NCBI RefSeq assembly: GCF_041260155.1
Contig: NC_091947.1
Span: forward strand, 1,490,501-1,554,500
DNA: 64,000 nucleotides
Direction of reading: 5' to 3'
Origin: Ptychodera flava
Taxonomy: Eukaryota; Hemichordata; Enteropneusta; Ptychoderidae
Part shown: piece after piece, positions 26,001-38,100 of the stretch
Numbering within the stretch: the first letter of the stretch is position 1
Layout: every line of letters begins with the position of its first letter
The notes under the pieces: generated by a model
What the model saw: the letters and a program-made list of their open reading frames with translations, nothing else
What the model was told of the DNA's origin: nothing
Databases searched by the model: none
Position numbers and translations under genes: made by a program

Positions 26001-29000
26001 CGCACTCTTGCGTACTGCGGGTCACCTCGGGCGCACTCGTGAGTCGACTGTAATAGGTTTAGTATACAAGTCATATCTGTTACTGACGATGATCTTTGTT
26101 TTGCCTAATTATTTTGAGGTTTACACTTACATACTTTCGGAGCTAGCAATATGATTAAAAGTAATTAAAACGCTGCACTTGATATCATAATTTGCTTGAC
26201 TGTAGTCCGTCTGAGCTCTGATTTGCGGCAGATATGGTATACTGCTTCAATTGCCTTAAATTCAAGCATAGCGACGCGGTCCCGGTAGCTTGAATTTTGT
26301 TTAGTGAAACTAATGTGTTACGAAATAATGCAAAATTTGATTGACAACTGCTTGTTGTCCCCAAAGTGTACAAAATGTCCCCAAAAATAAATGGTTGTGG
26401 GACACAGTGTCCCCTGATCTAAAATTCCTGGCCGCAACACTGGATTAATACGGGTACTGAGTGCCTCTCTCAACAGCTCTTTCTCAGTGTTGCAGCCACG
26501 AATTTTAACCCTTTTCCTGCCAGACAGTAATATCTATATCACTTCCCCATCAGCCAAGTCAGTAAAAAGCGGTATTGAGCCAAAACATGACATATTTTCA
26601 CCCACTTGGCTTGGTATGTTGTAGCATCTTTTGTCCAAAAACAATCAACTTTACAGTATTATGTTTTCAACAGCCTTAAAATGTACAGTATTATCTTAAA
26701 ATACATCATAGGGAATACATTGTGTTTCATTAATTTTAACCATCTTGACCTGGTTATGGACTTGGCAGGAAAAGGGTTAAACCAGGGGACACTGTGTCCC
26801 AGTACAGTTTACTTTTGGGGTCATTTTTCACAATTTTGGGACAACATGCGTCAGTTGTCAATCAAATTTTGTATTACTTTATCATAAATTAGTTTCACTA
26901 CACAAAATTCGAGTGACCAGGACCTTGTTGCTATGCTTTAATTTCAGGCAATTGTAACAGTATGCCACATCTGCCTCAAATCAGAGTGCAGCGTTTTGGT
27001 TACTTTCATCACAGCTTTGAAAGTACATGGTAAATATAAACCTAAAATAATCACCGTCCCTCCACTGATGATAAATATATTATAAACCTCAAAATAATCA
27101 CAGTCCCGCCAGTGGAGGGACCATGAAATAGTCAAGTAAAACAAAGGCCCTCATCAGTAAGAGATATTACTTGCAGACTACAACACTTGAACAGGGCCGA
27201 CTCATAAGTGTTGCCAGAGGTGACCCGCAGTACGCCACAATGCAGGACAATGGGTTCCGTTTGGGGACATTGTCGTAAGGGCGCGTCCTGGCTGCAACAC
27301 TGCTTTTTAACATTGTTGAGATCTGCAACTTTGTTTGTACTTGTCTGTCTTTCACCACTCAACGTAACGTTTGGTTTTCAAATCAAATAGCAGCACTGCC
27401 TTTCAGACCTGCCTTTCAAGTAACATTACCCAGATATATACAAATTAAGGACTGACATGGTTAATTAATAAGATTAGTTTCGGTATCAAAAGAGCAACTG
27501 TTTCACACTTGTTTGCAAAGCTACATGGCCTTCGACCTTGAAAGAACTGGATTCATGTATTTCTATTGGAGATAGCCAAGCTCTGTAATGGCTGAACCAC
27601 AATATCTCTTCTGCTGTCCAAGGTTGGACAAAGCAGCCACAACTGTTAACTGTCCATGCATTGTAAAAGGTCCTTCAGTAAACAGTTACTCCACACCCAT
27701 CTCAATTGTTGAATCACAGTCCCCTTCCTTGTGGAGGGGCCATGATTGCATGTGGACTTCCATTTTTTTAAAGAAACTGATACAGCACTTTTGGAAACTT
27801 CTTTTATAGTTGCTAGAACTCTTTAGATTCACTAGAGATGATTGATACCGAAACTCACAGAATGCTGGTATTCTTTGCATTGTTCTATTTTTGTGTGTGG
27901 CAGATTCATGGTTTAACCTGACACAGTAGAAAAGTCATGTTGTAGTACTTTTTCTTTTCCTTTACCTGCAAACAGGCAACTTTGTAAGACAACTGCTTTT
28001 CTACCAAAACCCCCGCCTTTTTCATTCTCCTCTCTGTTTTGTCAATCAAAGAATAAGTCACATGTCATGGTTTACATTTGTTACTCAAAGTCTCTTCAAG
28101 TTTGGCAGGGTTCTTGTAATGCTAGTGTGGATGTAATTTTTATTGTCATTTTGTTTGTGTTTCCTAAGTTACATTTTTAGAGCAAAAACAGTAAATGAAC
28201 CAATTCATCCCCATGTAACTATGCTTCATATTAGCTTAGGTCCAATCATGGGTGTGTATGATGAAGAACATCCATGGGATGGACATACAAAATTGATGCT
28301 ATTGAGAAATGGTGTCCTTACGCAATCATCGGGGCATCGTGTCCACTTCTTCCGGCCCATCCATCCAAACTCAGAGTTTTGTAGAACACATCTCGATCTT
28401 CAACACCGTACTCCTTTGGGAACTTCGGAGGACTATCTCCATCAGCAATACCACGGGTTTCTAAGTATTTCTTCCAACTTGTCCCGAAATAGGTCCAAGC
28501 CTCTTCGTTTTCCTTAACAAACTTCCCGGCAGATATGACGTACTCTAGCGCTCTTGGTAGGACAGAGAGGAGTCCGGTGCCCCATTCTCGCAAAGGTTTC
28601 CCCTGTACTGAGTAGGCAGTGAACAGAGCGGAAGCTAAGCTTCCGAGGTAACCCGTCGGATGATGATGTGTCATGCGGCCGCTCTCGATTGACGCTGCAA
28701 TCAAATCGTCAAGCTGACTGTGTTTAGGATAGCGCAAGCCAATACACATTGATCTCATTGCTGCACCACAGCCAGTACCGGTCGGGTTGAAGGGTATACA
28801 ATAACCATCGGGTGAGCCTGGTTTGAGAAGAGACGTACCGAGCATGCTCGTTGGGCCTGGTTTTCGTCCCTCCATGTCATTCATACATTCGACGTATTTT
28901 CCCGCCAGCTCTTGGAATAGGTCTTCGCCAGATTTACCCGTGGCAAGGGCCTCACCAGTGGCGATATGCATGACCGTGTCATCACTGATCGGCCACCCTG

Positions 29001-29157
29001 GAAGTTCTGCGACGATTTTCCCGAGACCTCCTAATTCTGCAAGCTCCTTGTGAATCTGTGGACCCGATGTGCAGTACTCCCATTCTTGGTTTTTGTAGCC
29101 CAGCGCATCGCCAGAACCACTTAAAACCATTGCAGCTTTATAAGCGTCTACTGACAT
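23100..29157 (-). CDS. ADPRH: ADP-ribosylarginine hydrolase (ARH1), complete, two coding exons
   Basis: Removes ADP-ribose from arginine side chains in the cytosol, reversing mono-ADP-ribosylation; Mg2+-dependent. Exon 1 is 28322-29157 (ATG at 29157), donor GC|GTAAGG; exon 2 is 23100-23319, acceptor TTCAAG|G, TGA stop at 23100. The split alanine codon GC|G joins the exons in frame, giving 351 residues (human ADPRH 357). Near the N-terminus is GDALGY (16-21). The metal-binding SDDT is at 58-61 and the second metal motif GDSDST at 302-307. Between them are GTGCGAAMRSMCIGLR and ESGRMTHHHPTGYLG, both almost identical to mammalian ARH1. All key acidic residues are present, so it should be active. 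A pseudoenzyme such as ADPRHL1 is unlikely, because those lack the full metal site. The 5.0-kb intron is packed with nested transposons. The 3' end of NCAPH lies 3 kb upstream on the same strand. Confidence 0.97.
24049..25976. mobile_element. hAT-like element B nested in A, with GCCACC subterminal repeats
   Basis: Ends CAGTGATCGAAATA and, reversed, CAGGGATAGAAATA. The flanks share TGTCCCC (ATGTCCCC on the left, CTGTCCCC overlapping the right end), consistent with a target duplication. Both subterminal regions carry many GCCACC/GGTGGC motifs in both orientations, a common arrangement for hAT transposase binding. It is itself split by element C. Confidence 0.75.
24496..25780. mobile_element. 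hAT-like element C nested in B, with GGGCAAGT subterminal repeats
   Basis: Ends CAGGGCTCAAAAATT and, reversed, CAGGCCTCGAAAAAAATT. GGGCAAGTAA-type motifs occur at least twice near each end. No clear target duplication. The TIR resembles that of the element at 36316-37263, but the subterminal motif is different. Confidence 0.65.
26485..27302. mobile_element. hAT-like element A, second copy in inverted orientation
   Basis: Ends CAGTGTTGCAGCCACGA and, reversed, CAGTGTTGCAGCCAGGA. Its interior is the reverse complement of element A (shared GGGACACTGTGTCCC, GGTCACC, TTGGGGACATTGTCG). It begins only 43 bp from the end of the first copy, so the pair forms a large inverted repeat. A TTAA MITE is inserted at 26505-26780. 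Confidence 0.82.
26505..26780. mobile_element. TTAA-flanked MITE, copy 2, nested in hAT-like element A'
   Basis: Same family as 12332-12614 in the opposite orientation: TTAA then CCCTTTTCCTGCCAGACAG, ending TTGGCAGGAAAAGGGTTAA. Both TTAA flanks are intact. Confidence 0.88.
27303..28321. other. 5' part of the ADPRH intron
   Basis: No exon seen. It contains a small hairpin near 27714-27742 (CAGTCCCCTTCC / GGAGGGGCCATG), resembling short GGTCCCTCC palindromes near 9115 and 27055-27122. Confidence 0.5.
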
Positions 29158-29380
29158 CTTGATTCTTGCCTTCCTATCGAAGACAGTATTGGTCTTTTAC
29201 GAGTCAAAATTTAATCCGCTACGTGCCAACCAAAACACTGCAGTACATGTGGTTCGTTCGACGGCCACACAACAAGCTTGTCCTCAACGCGTCTCTTTGG
29301 TGACCCAACGATAACCTCGTTTTCTCAGATTTAAACGCATGAGGGCGCTCACCTCGATTTACAGAACTTTGAAAGGAATT
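29158..29380 (-). promoter_or_regulatory. Probable ADPRH 5' UTR and promoter
   Basis: CpG is locally enriched (GGTTCGTTCGACGGCC, CTCAACGCGTCTC, GGGCGCTCACC) just upstream of the start codon, in contrast to the AT-rich flanks. No TATA box was recognised. The transcription start is not defined. Confidence 0.4.
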
Positions 29381-29922
29381 ATTGTCAGTGAACCCACAAG
29401 AAAGTCAAACGTTCGGTTTCAGTATGATGGCATGTTTTAAGCCACAGCACGATATTCATTCCACATCTATTGATTCAGATTCTTTCGTGTACGTGAGACA
29501 AAAATCTATTATAAGACTAATTAGCAAGGGATCAGAAATACGCAGTGGACAAATTATGCCATATTTTTTGTCATCTTTCTGCAAATAACATCTTTACGTA
29601 GAGTGCAGAAAGTTCATGGTATATAAGAAAAATTAAGTTTTTAAGGTTTGCATGAACACTCACTCAATGTGTATGTTAATATCACTGAAATAATACCATT
29701 TTCTCCCTTTTTGGTACTTGTGGACAACATGTAGACTTGCAGGGACCAAGAACTTTTCAGCTAAACACAAAGGCAAAATTTAGTTTATTGTCCTGCAATG
29801 TCAAATGAGGAAAGCCTCATCTTACCCTCACTCTTTCTGCGTCTGTACATATCTGAGGTTATGGTGACTTCTAAATCCATTGGACTGGGAACTCATGGAG
29901 TTGAATGTCACAATAAAAAATA

Positions 29923-29965
29923 AACTACTACTACTCAACTACTACTGCTACTACTACTACTACTA
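29923..29965. repeat. (ACT)n trinucleotide tract
   Basis: Interrupted CTA/ACT repeats directly after CAATAAAAAATAAA. Confidence 0.9.
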
Positions 29966-30673
29966 TGGAATATGCGCTACATGTTCACACAAACAAGTTA
30001 CTATACAAGTCTTCTTGTAATTGCTAGGTTGCATTCACCACAGAGACAAGGATGACAAAACATTCTTCAAATGGAATTTAATCATACTTCTTCATTCTGT
30101 TTTGCATCACTGTTCTGCTGTGAATGACCTTTCAACTTTATTATATTGAGCATCACAATGAATAAGTATATACAGGAAGAATGTACATTCTAAATAAAAA
30201 TTTAAAATCAAACATGATAAAAAAGAACAGACATCAAAATAGGATAGGATTTTTCCACTTAAGATTCAAATAGTAAGTGAAAAGTCTCAAATTGACTGGT
30301 ATTTACAGCAACTGCCATGAAGATTTGTACACAGTACCAAAGTTTGTTAAGGCTCTGGTATGTCCCTATCAATATCTTTTGTAATGTTCAATCTCCTGTT
30401 GAAAAACTTTTTGATCAGTGTTTCATGATGTTCCGTCACTGGATCTACTGCGCAATTTACAGTCAACCCTTCTTTTCAACTACTTTGTCGGATGAAACCA
30501 TTCTAGTTTGTGTAAAATCATAAGGCATATGTAGAATAGGACGGTGCACATAAAATGTAAAGTAGGTTTTACCAACATGTATCATAACATACATGAATTG
30601 GGACAAAAACAGAATATTCAGTTCCCCTAAGAGGTTTTGGTCTCAAAATTGTATTCTCTATTTCAAAGTACAG

Positions 30674-30988
30674 TGTATTGATTACAATTACTGCCATCTA
30701 TTTTATGGTGTATTGATTACAATTACTGCCATCTATTTTATGGTGTATTGATTACAATTACTGCCATCTATTTTATGGTGTATTGATTACAATTACTGCC
30801 ATCTATTTTATGGTGTATTGATTACAATTACTGCCATCTATTTTATGGTGTATTGATTACAATTACTGCCATCTATTTTATGGTGTATTGATTACAATTA
30901 CTGCCATCTATTTTATGGTGTATTGATTACAATTACTGCCATCTATTTTATGGTGTATTGATTACAATTACTGCCATCTATTTTATGG
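30674..30988. repeat. Perfect 35-bp minisatellite, nine copies
   Basis: Unit TGTATTGATTACAATTACTG followed by CCATCTATTTTATGG, starting at 30674 and every 35 bp to 30954. All nine copies read identical, which indicates recent expansion or homogenisation. There are no spacers, so it is not a CRISPR array. Confidence 0.98.
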
Positions 30989-31882
30989 TAGCTGAAAATT
31001 GCTTCATCCATACAGGGTCCATACATTTGAAGTCATTTAAAATTCAAGGGTTTTTAGCAATTTTCAAGTACTTTTGAGGGTCCAAATACCATTTGTGGGT
31101 ATCATTTTTATGAGATATCATGACAAATCATTTTATAATTATGAAAATCATGGGTGGCTGATCAATTTTCCAGGACTTTACAGGAGCGTAAAGAAACTGA
31201 GTTAAGAAGACAGAATATAAATAATATAGTTCCTCAGTTTTCCCAGGTAGATCATCATGTTGAAAGTGATATTGACAGGAACTTATCAACTTATGAATAC
31301 AAATCTGTATGGTGGTGGTTGCAACCGGAATCATTATAATGTCTTTAAAAAAGTAGGATTAACCAACATATCTATTGACAAGTTCATATCATGATTTTTT
31401 TTACAAGAATTCTATCATCTATTATGCTACAGTGTGCTTGTGAAGGAGATAGGCAGAGAAGTTAATAAAACTTATATTAAAAAAAACACACCAAATAGTA
31501 AGTGCCTTAGTAAATATACTTGCCATGCTGGCGCTAATAGGGCTGAAAAATTCAATTTTTGTGCCAACTGGATGCAAATTTGGGATGTCATATTATAGTC
31601 ATATTCCACCAGGTGGACACTAGATAAGAGTGTGCAACTCAAATTACATATTTATGGAGTACATGGGTTTGAATTTGACATGACCAAGTTCATTAGAGAC
31701 ATCAGATTAAAGTTCAATGTTTACTCCCATCTAATTGTTGAACGGTAAAGAAGTCAATAAAATCCACACATCATACAATTGTGGTGAAAATCCAAAATTT
31801 ATGAAAGAAAAATCTTTGGAGTCATGGCCACAGAGAAGCAGGTTATTAGATCAGTGGATAGATTTAGTTGAATTTTCATGGA

Positions 31883-31888
31883 TTTATT
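31883..31888 (-). promoter_or_regulatory. Candidate NCAPH polyadenylation signal
   Basis: AATAAA on the minus strand, 287 bases beyond the NCAPH stop codon. It is the first canonical hexamer I noticed downstream. Confidence 0.4.
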
Positions 31889-32174
31889 GTACCAGCACTG
31901 CATAGATCTGGAGAAAAAAGGGAATATATGGCCAGTAACTGAAGCCACTGTCATAACTCTGAAACCATGTATTGGTGACTAGTAGCAAGCACTCTCTTGC
32001 CGTGATAAAACTGAGTGAATTTCAAATAATATATACAGAGCCGATTTTCAGTCTTTGAAGCTGTTTCTGGGATAAACTCGGTGATTGTCTGACCTCCATT
32101 GTCAAAAATTGTGGTAGAAATAAATCTTAAAATTCTGTAGGTTCTTCAGTAAAAAGACAGTGACTGATCTATTC

Positions 32175-35100
32175 TCAACCGTCCTGAGATATGAGGAGAT
32201 CACCAAATGTTTCAACGCCATCAATCTTCAGGTTCTGCAAAAAATAAAGTCAAATCGTGGTTGGCTTTACAGCAGAAGACAAAAAATACACAACGTTTAT
32301 CCTTCCTGTTTGAATATGTATCAATCGCACTCTGTTCATAACGATTAGTGCTTTACGGGAACTGTTTTGTGTCAACTGCATTTAGCAAACATACCCTTAC
32401 AGTTAATGATGAAGTTTTGCATCTTTGCTTTCCTGGTCAGTATTTTTTCTTTTTTTAAACCAAAGTTCCTTGTTCAAAAATCATACTGAAATGCACAAAC
32501 TTCAACCTGTCAATACAGATTGTATGTATGAATGTATTGTCAAATGTTATTGTAAAAATATGAAATTTGTTGACAACTAGGATTCATTTGTTAATGACAA
32601 TATTGAACCTTCTACACAGTTTGTTGTGTTGGTAAGGCTAACACTTTATATTTCAAAATACTTCAGGATCAAAGAATAAGAAAGGTGTTCGGTTTGTAGA
32701 GTTAATACAAACAATATTACCAACAGCTACAGCTACTGTACCTGTAACTATAAAAAAAACTTGCCCCTACAAATGATGTTTCAGCAGTACCTTATCCAGT
32801 AATTTTTGAAAAACCATTCAAGGAGACTCACCTTTTCATTTGCAAGATGAAGCAGGCAAACAAAGCACATGGGTATTGATAAGTTTTTGGCCATGTTGGT
32901 GGAAATTTTAGCCGGCAGTGCTCCATACATTTGCTTGAAAGACTGGGTGCCAGCCACTGTGCTTTTTTCAGGTGATTCTTCACTTTGAATGTTTTCCTGA
33001 AGAAAAACAAGAGGGAATAAATGAACAAATGTCATATATGGTAACAGGCCGCCTGGACATAGTCATAGCATATACTGGAATGACTTTGCAAAATGTGTCA
33101 TGGCAGACCTACAAGATACTATCTTTTAAGTTTCAAATTTTACAGGCATAATATGAAACAAGACTAATTCTTGTATCTATATTATCAGATAATAATAATT
33201 TGCTCTGTAAGCCTGACGATCCTGAAAGCTAACGGTGGAGTTGTAAAGATAAAGGTTTTGCATTTGCATAAAATCTGGAGTTTTAAAAATATCTGAATGA
33301 TCTGATAAAATGGTATTACCTTCTCGGTATCTTCCTTTGTCGTCAACAAATTCCACATACTTGATTTTAGTCTCTTCACATCCATTTTCTTGGCTGTTTT
33401 TGCATACTGGATGTCTATCTTTGCCACCTGCAGGAGTAAAATAATGGTGGTATAAGTTTGTAAAAGACAACAGTACTGCAAAGTAATTCACTGGACTGCA
33501 ACATCAAAATGAAAGAAAAAGTGTAAAAGTTTGTTACAATCATGTAAAAACAGGACAAAAATCTTTAAGTTACTTCAAGTTACTTCCTCATGATAAAAGC
33601 CTTTGAGGATAGCTGTGTGTGCTTTTGTTTTGCACAGTAAAGTAACATGATGTCCAACAGCCTACACTTCATGGCAATTCAGAGTCTTTATGTTTGAAAG
33701 AATTCACAAATGTAAAATATTGGAAAAGTTTGGGTGATTTTATTTACTACCGGTAATTCAAATATGAATCCATGTGACACAACTTCTATGATCCATACTT
33801 TCAGTAAGTGTATTTGTTAGAGATGTAAAATCTCCCCTTGTCAGAAAGTAAGGATATCTCCTTTATGTAAAAAAAAATAATAAAGAAAAATTTGTACTGT
33901 AACTTTTACCTTGTGAGGTTGAGCAACTAAATGATCTCCCTGAAGTTGTGTGCTTTCCAGCAGACTGTCCCCGAAGTGATTCTGTGACGCCAGACTTTGA
34001 CTGAATTCACTGTCACCTGTGCTGAAGTCCATGCCACCGGCTGAAAAATTGTTATCAATATCAGCATCATCATCGTCATTATCATCTTCCTGCAAGAAAA
34101 CAAAATTTTGTATCGGAAATATACAATTAAGGTGTGTTCTGCTGAACGACAGCGTGTCCTTTGGGTAGACCAAGCCACAATTACATCCAATAATAACATC
34201 CAGTGATCAAAAAACCAATCAGTGATCATTGGTTCAGATATGTATAAACCAGACTTATTAGGTTGAAGTTGTGCGAATGGCCACCAATCTATGATCACTT
34301 TGCATACAGGCATACGGTACACTGAACTTCTTTGACAGAAGCTGTTCTGACGGTGAGCAATGATTTTTGTTAAGAATTCATCATTTTCTTGGTTTGAGTT
34401 TCAGTATCAACCTGATTTTCGTTGTCCATGTCAACTATCCAATGCCAAGTATGCGATCTATTGTTTCATTGTAATGAACATACCTCTATCTCCTGGAGTT
34501 CTGGACACATTAAAAAATCTGTCAGCTTACCTGCACTCCTGGACAGAAATTGTTGCAGTCATTCTCGTTTTCATAGTTGTAGTTATCAATACCATCATCA
34601 AGGCCTTCACTGTTGGACTGAACTTGTCTCTTCAGCTGTTTGATGTTGGCATATGAAAAGTAATACAAGGAAGAGTAAACAAAATGAAAGATGGGATGGT
34701 TGAAGCCGAACACTGCCCTCACAAAGGCAGTGTCCTAAACAGGTGACACTTCTGAGAATATGGTTGGATATACGGAGACTTGAAAATTTTCATCTTTGTG
34801 AGTTTAGTTTAGTAGTAGTGCCATGCTTATGAAAAATAATTTAATCAAAACTTTTCATTATATTTGAATGAGTGAGCAAGGTAAAAATGTGATTTTATTA
34901 ACAATAACCTTTCCATTATTTCCACCAAAAATAAATATTTTGATAACTCCAAAGATCAGAGAGAAAAAAAAGCATTGCATTGTTCTGTATGGACCAGGAT
35001 CAAATTTGTAGGATCCATACATGTAGCATAAAGATTTGGTGATAAGTGACTAAGTGAGTAAAAACATTGGATCTGGCTTTACCATGATATTTGTTTTGAC

Positions 35101-38100
35101 AAACAAGCTGAAGAGTTTGTCAGGATTGTAGTCTAAATCTTCTGGTAGTGTGGTATTGCTCTCACTCCATTTCTCAACAGTCCCCTTAGTCAGTGTTGTG
35201 GATGCCTATAAAACAATAAACAGTAAACAAGTTAACACCAATCGTGGATACTTATAGTACACATTTCCACCTCTGCATGTAGTATGTCCCAGTTTGTGTT
35301 CAACAATTTTTAAATAAGATAATAAAACTACTTGTAAAGTACACAATAGCAATGATATAAAGCCTGTGCAAGGAATAACAGGATATGCTTGGAGTAGGCT
35401 GTGGTACACAGCAAATAATAAATTAATATATTTTCCTTTTAACTAAAATCTTGAGGGGACATACTCCTTGATGCAGTACGCCTATTGTTCTATGTGTGTA
35501 TCTGTCTATTTCACACCAATTCAAGTGAATTTAAATTGGTTGAAATAATTTGCTATCTGTTTAATCTCATTTGGAAAATGCCTCTTTAATTTCACTTTTA
35601 AGAAAGTAATGAGATGTGACACACATTTCCACTCTGGCTGTTTGAATCAATTGTTATACATGCCAGGAAACTTTGCAATTTGCATCGAGAAGCATGAGAA
35701 AATGAAATCAACATTAAAAAGAAAATGAAACATTGTGAACCAAAGGTCACATGCTTACCTTTGTGACCTTGAAAAATTTGTCAAAGTTTCCTTCTTCAGC
35801 ATAATTCAGTTCAAAGCTTGGTTTCTTAGATTTCTTCCTGGCATCATTTTTATTAGCTGCAAGATCTAGAAAAGAAAACTGAAATCTTCACTTGCAATCC
35901 TCAGGACTTGTCAACATGAAATGTGTCACTGTAAAATTTATCCCAGCGATAGGACACTGCAAGTTGAGTATTTTCCCTATGAACATATGATGATAATACC
36001 AATACACAATATCCATGGATATGGCTATCTACAAAATAAACAACATACTTTTAACATATTGCCACAATAAGCAACCAATGATGAAAAGCCTTATCCTTTA
36101 TACTCATGACTGGCATGTAGGGTGTGTTTTGCTATTCAGATATGGGGAAATTACGGAGGTTTGTACATGTACTTTCCATACACTAAGTTGGTGGTGGAAG
36201 GTTTAATGACAGATTTAGATTTTAATGACAGAGATATATAGTTGCTGAATGCGAGAAATAGAAAGCATGTTAGCTGAGCTCCAAAATGTACACTCACCAC
36301 CTACAGTACATACATCAGGGCTCGAAATTTGCGGTAGTCCCGCGTCCACAGACTACCAACTTTTCCCTGGGGCTACCAAACCCTTGAAATGGTAGCTTAC
36401 ACGGACTACCAAAGCCTGGGACATGAAATTACTTAGTGGGCGACATGATGTTGATCGCTGTGAGATGACCGACGCTCGGTCCGAGAGTCAATCCAGCTTG
36501 ACACAGAAAGGCCTGACTATGACTTTGTTATGCAAATTAAAATGCGACAGTGCAGTCGAATTTGTTGCGACAAACTTTCAATAATTTATCATTTCTGAAC
36601 TGATGTACTTGGATGACAGGCTTGGGAAATGATGGCCAATGAAATTTCACTTTCATAGTTATTAAATCACAATTTATCAATCACAATTAAACACAAAATT
36701 ATTCAAACTGCAGAGAAAAAGCTGTCGGGCGATACACAAATTACGCTTTCCGAAGTGTACGAGATCATCCCATGATAGTGTACCATGCTTGAGAAGTATA
36801 GCCAATTGCCCCGAAAGTATTCGGAACATGACTGTACCAAGTTGTCATCCTGAATTCATAGCCAATCTATTTTTAGCCATGTTATATGTTTACACGTGCT
36901 GAGTGAAAAGTCGTCATGGCGAACATCAAAATTTGTATAATATACGTATATACGTTTAGTCTACGTATGTGTGAATAGGTGGTCAAACTTTGAGGCGTCA
37001 ACGTTGTCCACTACACATGCTATACCGTTCTCCTAAGGCTATAGTCTACAGGTGTTGATGTCAAATGACTAGAAAATTCACTTCCTAGATAGAATCATGC
37101 AAAATAAATCTTTCCTTGTCTAGATTATAAAGAAAATACCCTTTACAAAAAAACCTCAGTCTTCATTCATGCACGGGCTACCAGACCTTGTCACTGGGCT
37201 ACCAACTTCAGAAAATGGTAGCCCAATGGGACTACCAGGGAAAAAATTTAATTTCGAGCCCTGTACATCATTACAATATATTTAGTATGCATCATAATAT
37301 GCCACGGCTAGCACTGAAATCACTGCCAAGTCTTGATTATTCACACTTGACATCCTTACTTGGAAGTTGTTGGTAATATCGTGCAGATATCATGCAGACC
37401 AGTGATTGGAGCGACCTGTTGTATCTCACCTTTTGATTTTGCCTTCATTTTCCAGTGCTTTGGACCAGCCCAGGTTTTCAGCATGTCCAGATTGAAGTAG
37501 GAGAAATCTGTTTGTTCCTGGGCGATCAGCAGGCAAAGCTGACCCATGGTGCCATCTGTTATCACCCTGGCAAAACAGAGAATTGTACAATCACATATTT
37601 GGAACACAGTGTACTGTGGCCATGGGCAAGTTTCCTCTGAATGAGATTATCTTTATTATCCTTCCACCCCCATTGTCCTCTGCTGAGATAGACTGTGCCA
37701 TAGAAAAACAATATATAATTGAACCAAACCATGTGATGATAGGGACAAGAATTCGGTAATGTCATGGACCAAACACTTGAAACAATACTTCAATGTCAGC
37801 AGAGAACAAGCTACACTGCAAACCTGGTAAGACCATCGGATACTGCAGGGACAATACTGAATTGTAGTACAATATACATGTAACATTATGATTTCTACCA
37901 TACGGAGGATGTGGGTAATATTCTTCAAGGGTGCCCCCACATGGAAGATCAGTGTTAGCTAAAAGTGCTATCCTCGTTAAATAAAGTCTACCTACTTGCT
38001 TACCGACCGTCTAAGCAAAACATACATGTATGTACTTTGTGATTCTTGTCTTAGAGTCTTGCATTTGGCTCATCACAACAGCGTCCTGGGAACCTAATAT

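Larger units (their letters stand above)
24010..26442. mobile_element. hAT-like element A, split by nested insertions
   Basis: Ends CAGTGTTGCCGCCAGGA (left) and, reversed, CAGTGTTGCGGCCAGGA. Without its insertions the element is only about 500 bp. After CGACAATGTCCCC the sequence is interrupted at 24049 and resumes at 25977 with TCCCCAAAACGGAACC. The uninterrupted order is visible in the sister copy at 26485-27302. No clear 8-bp target duplication remains. Non-autonomous; no transposase seen. Confidence 0.82.
29381..32174. other. Intergenic region between ADPRH and the NCAPH 3' end
   Basis: No conserved gene seen. It contains an ACT-rich trinucleotide tract (29923-29965), the 35-bp minisatellite (30674-30988) and, at 31010-31190, a stretch with CAGGGTCC...TTCCAGGACTTTAC resembling hAT-type ends. 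The NCAPH 3' UTR probably covers about 31870-32174. Confidence 0.5.

Noticed and set aside
30674-30988. CRISPR-like array
   Set aside because: Units are contiguous without spacers and the genome is clearly that of an animal; it is a minisatellite.
33927-34322. 131-codon minus-strand frame overlapping an NCAPH exon
   Set aside because: It is in another frame than the NCAPH exon at 33910-34089, whose own frame matches CAP-H.
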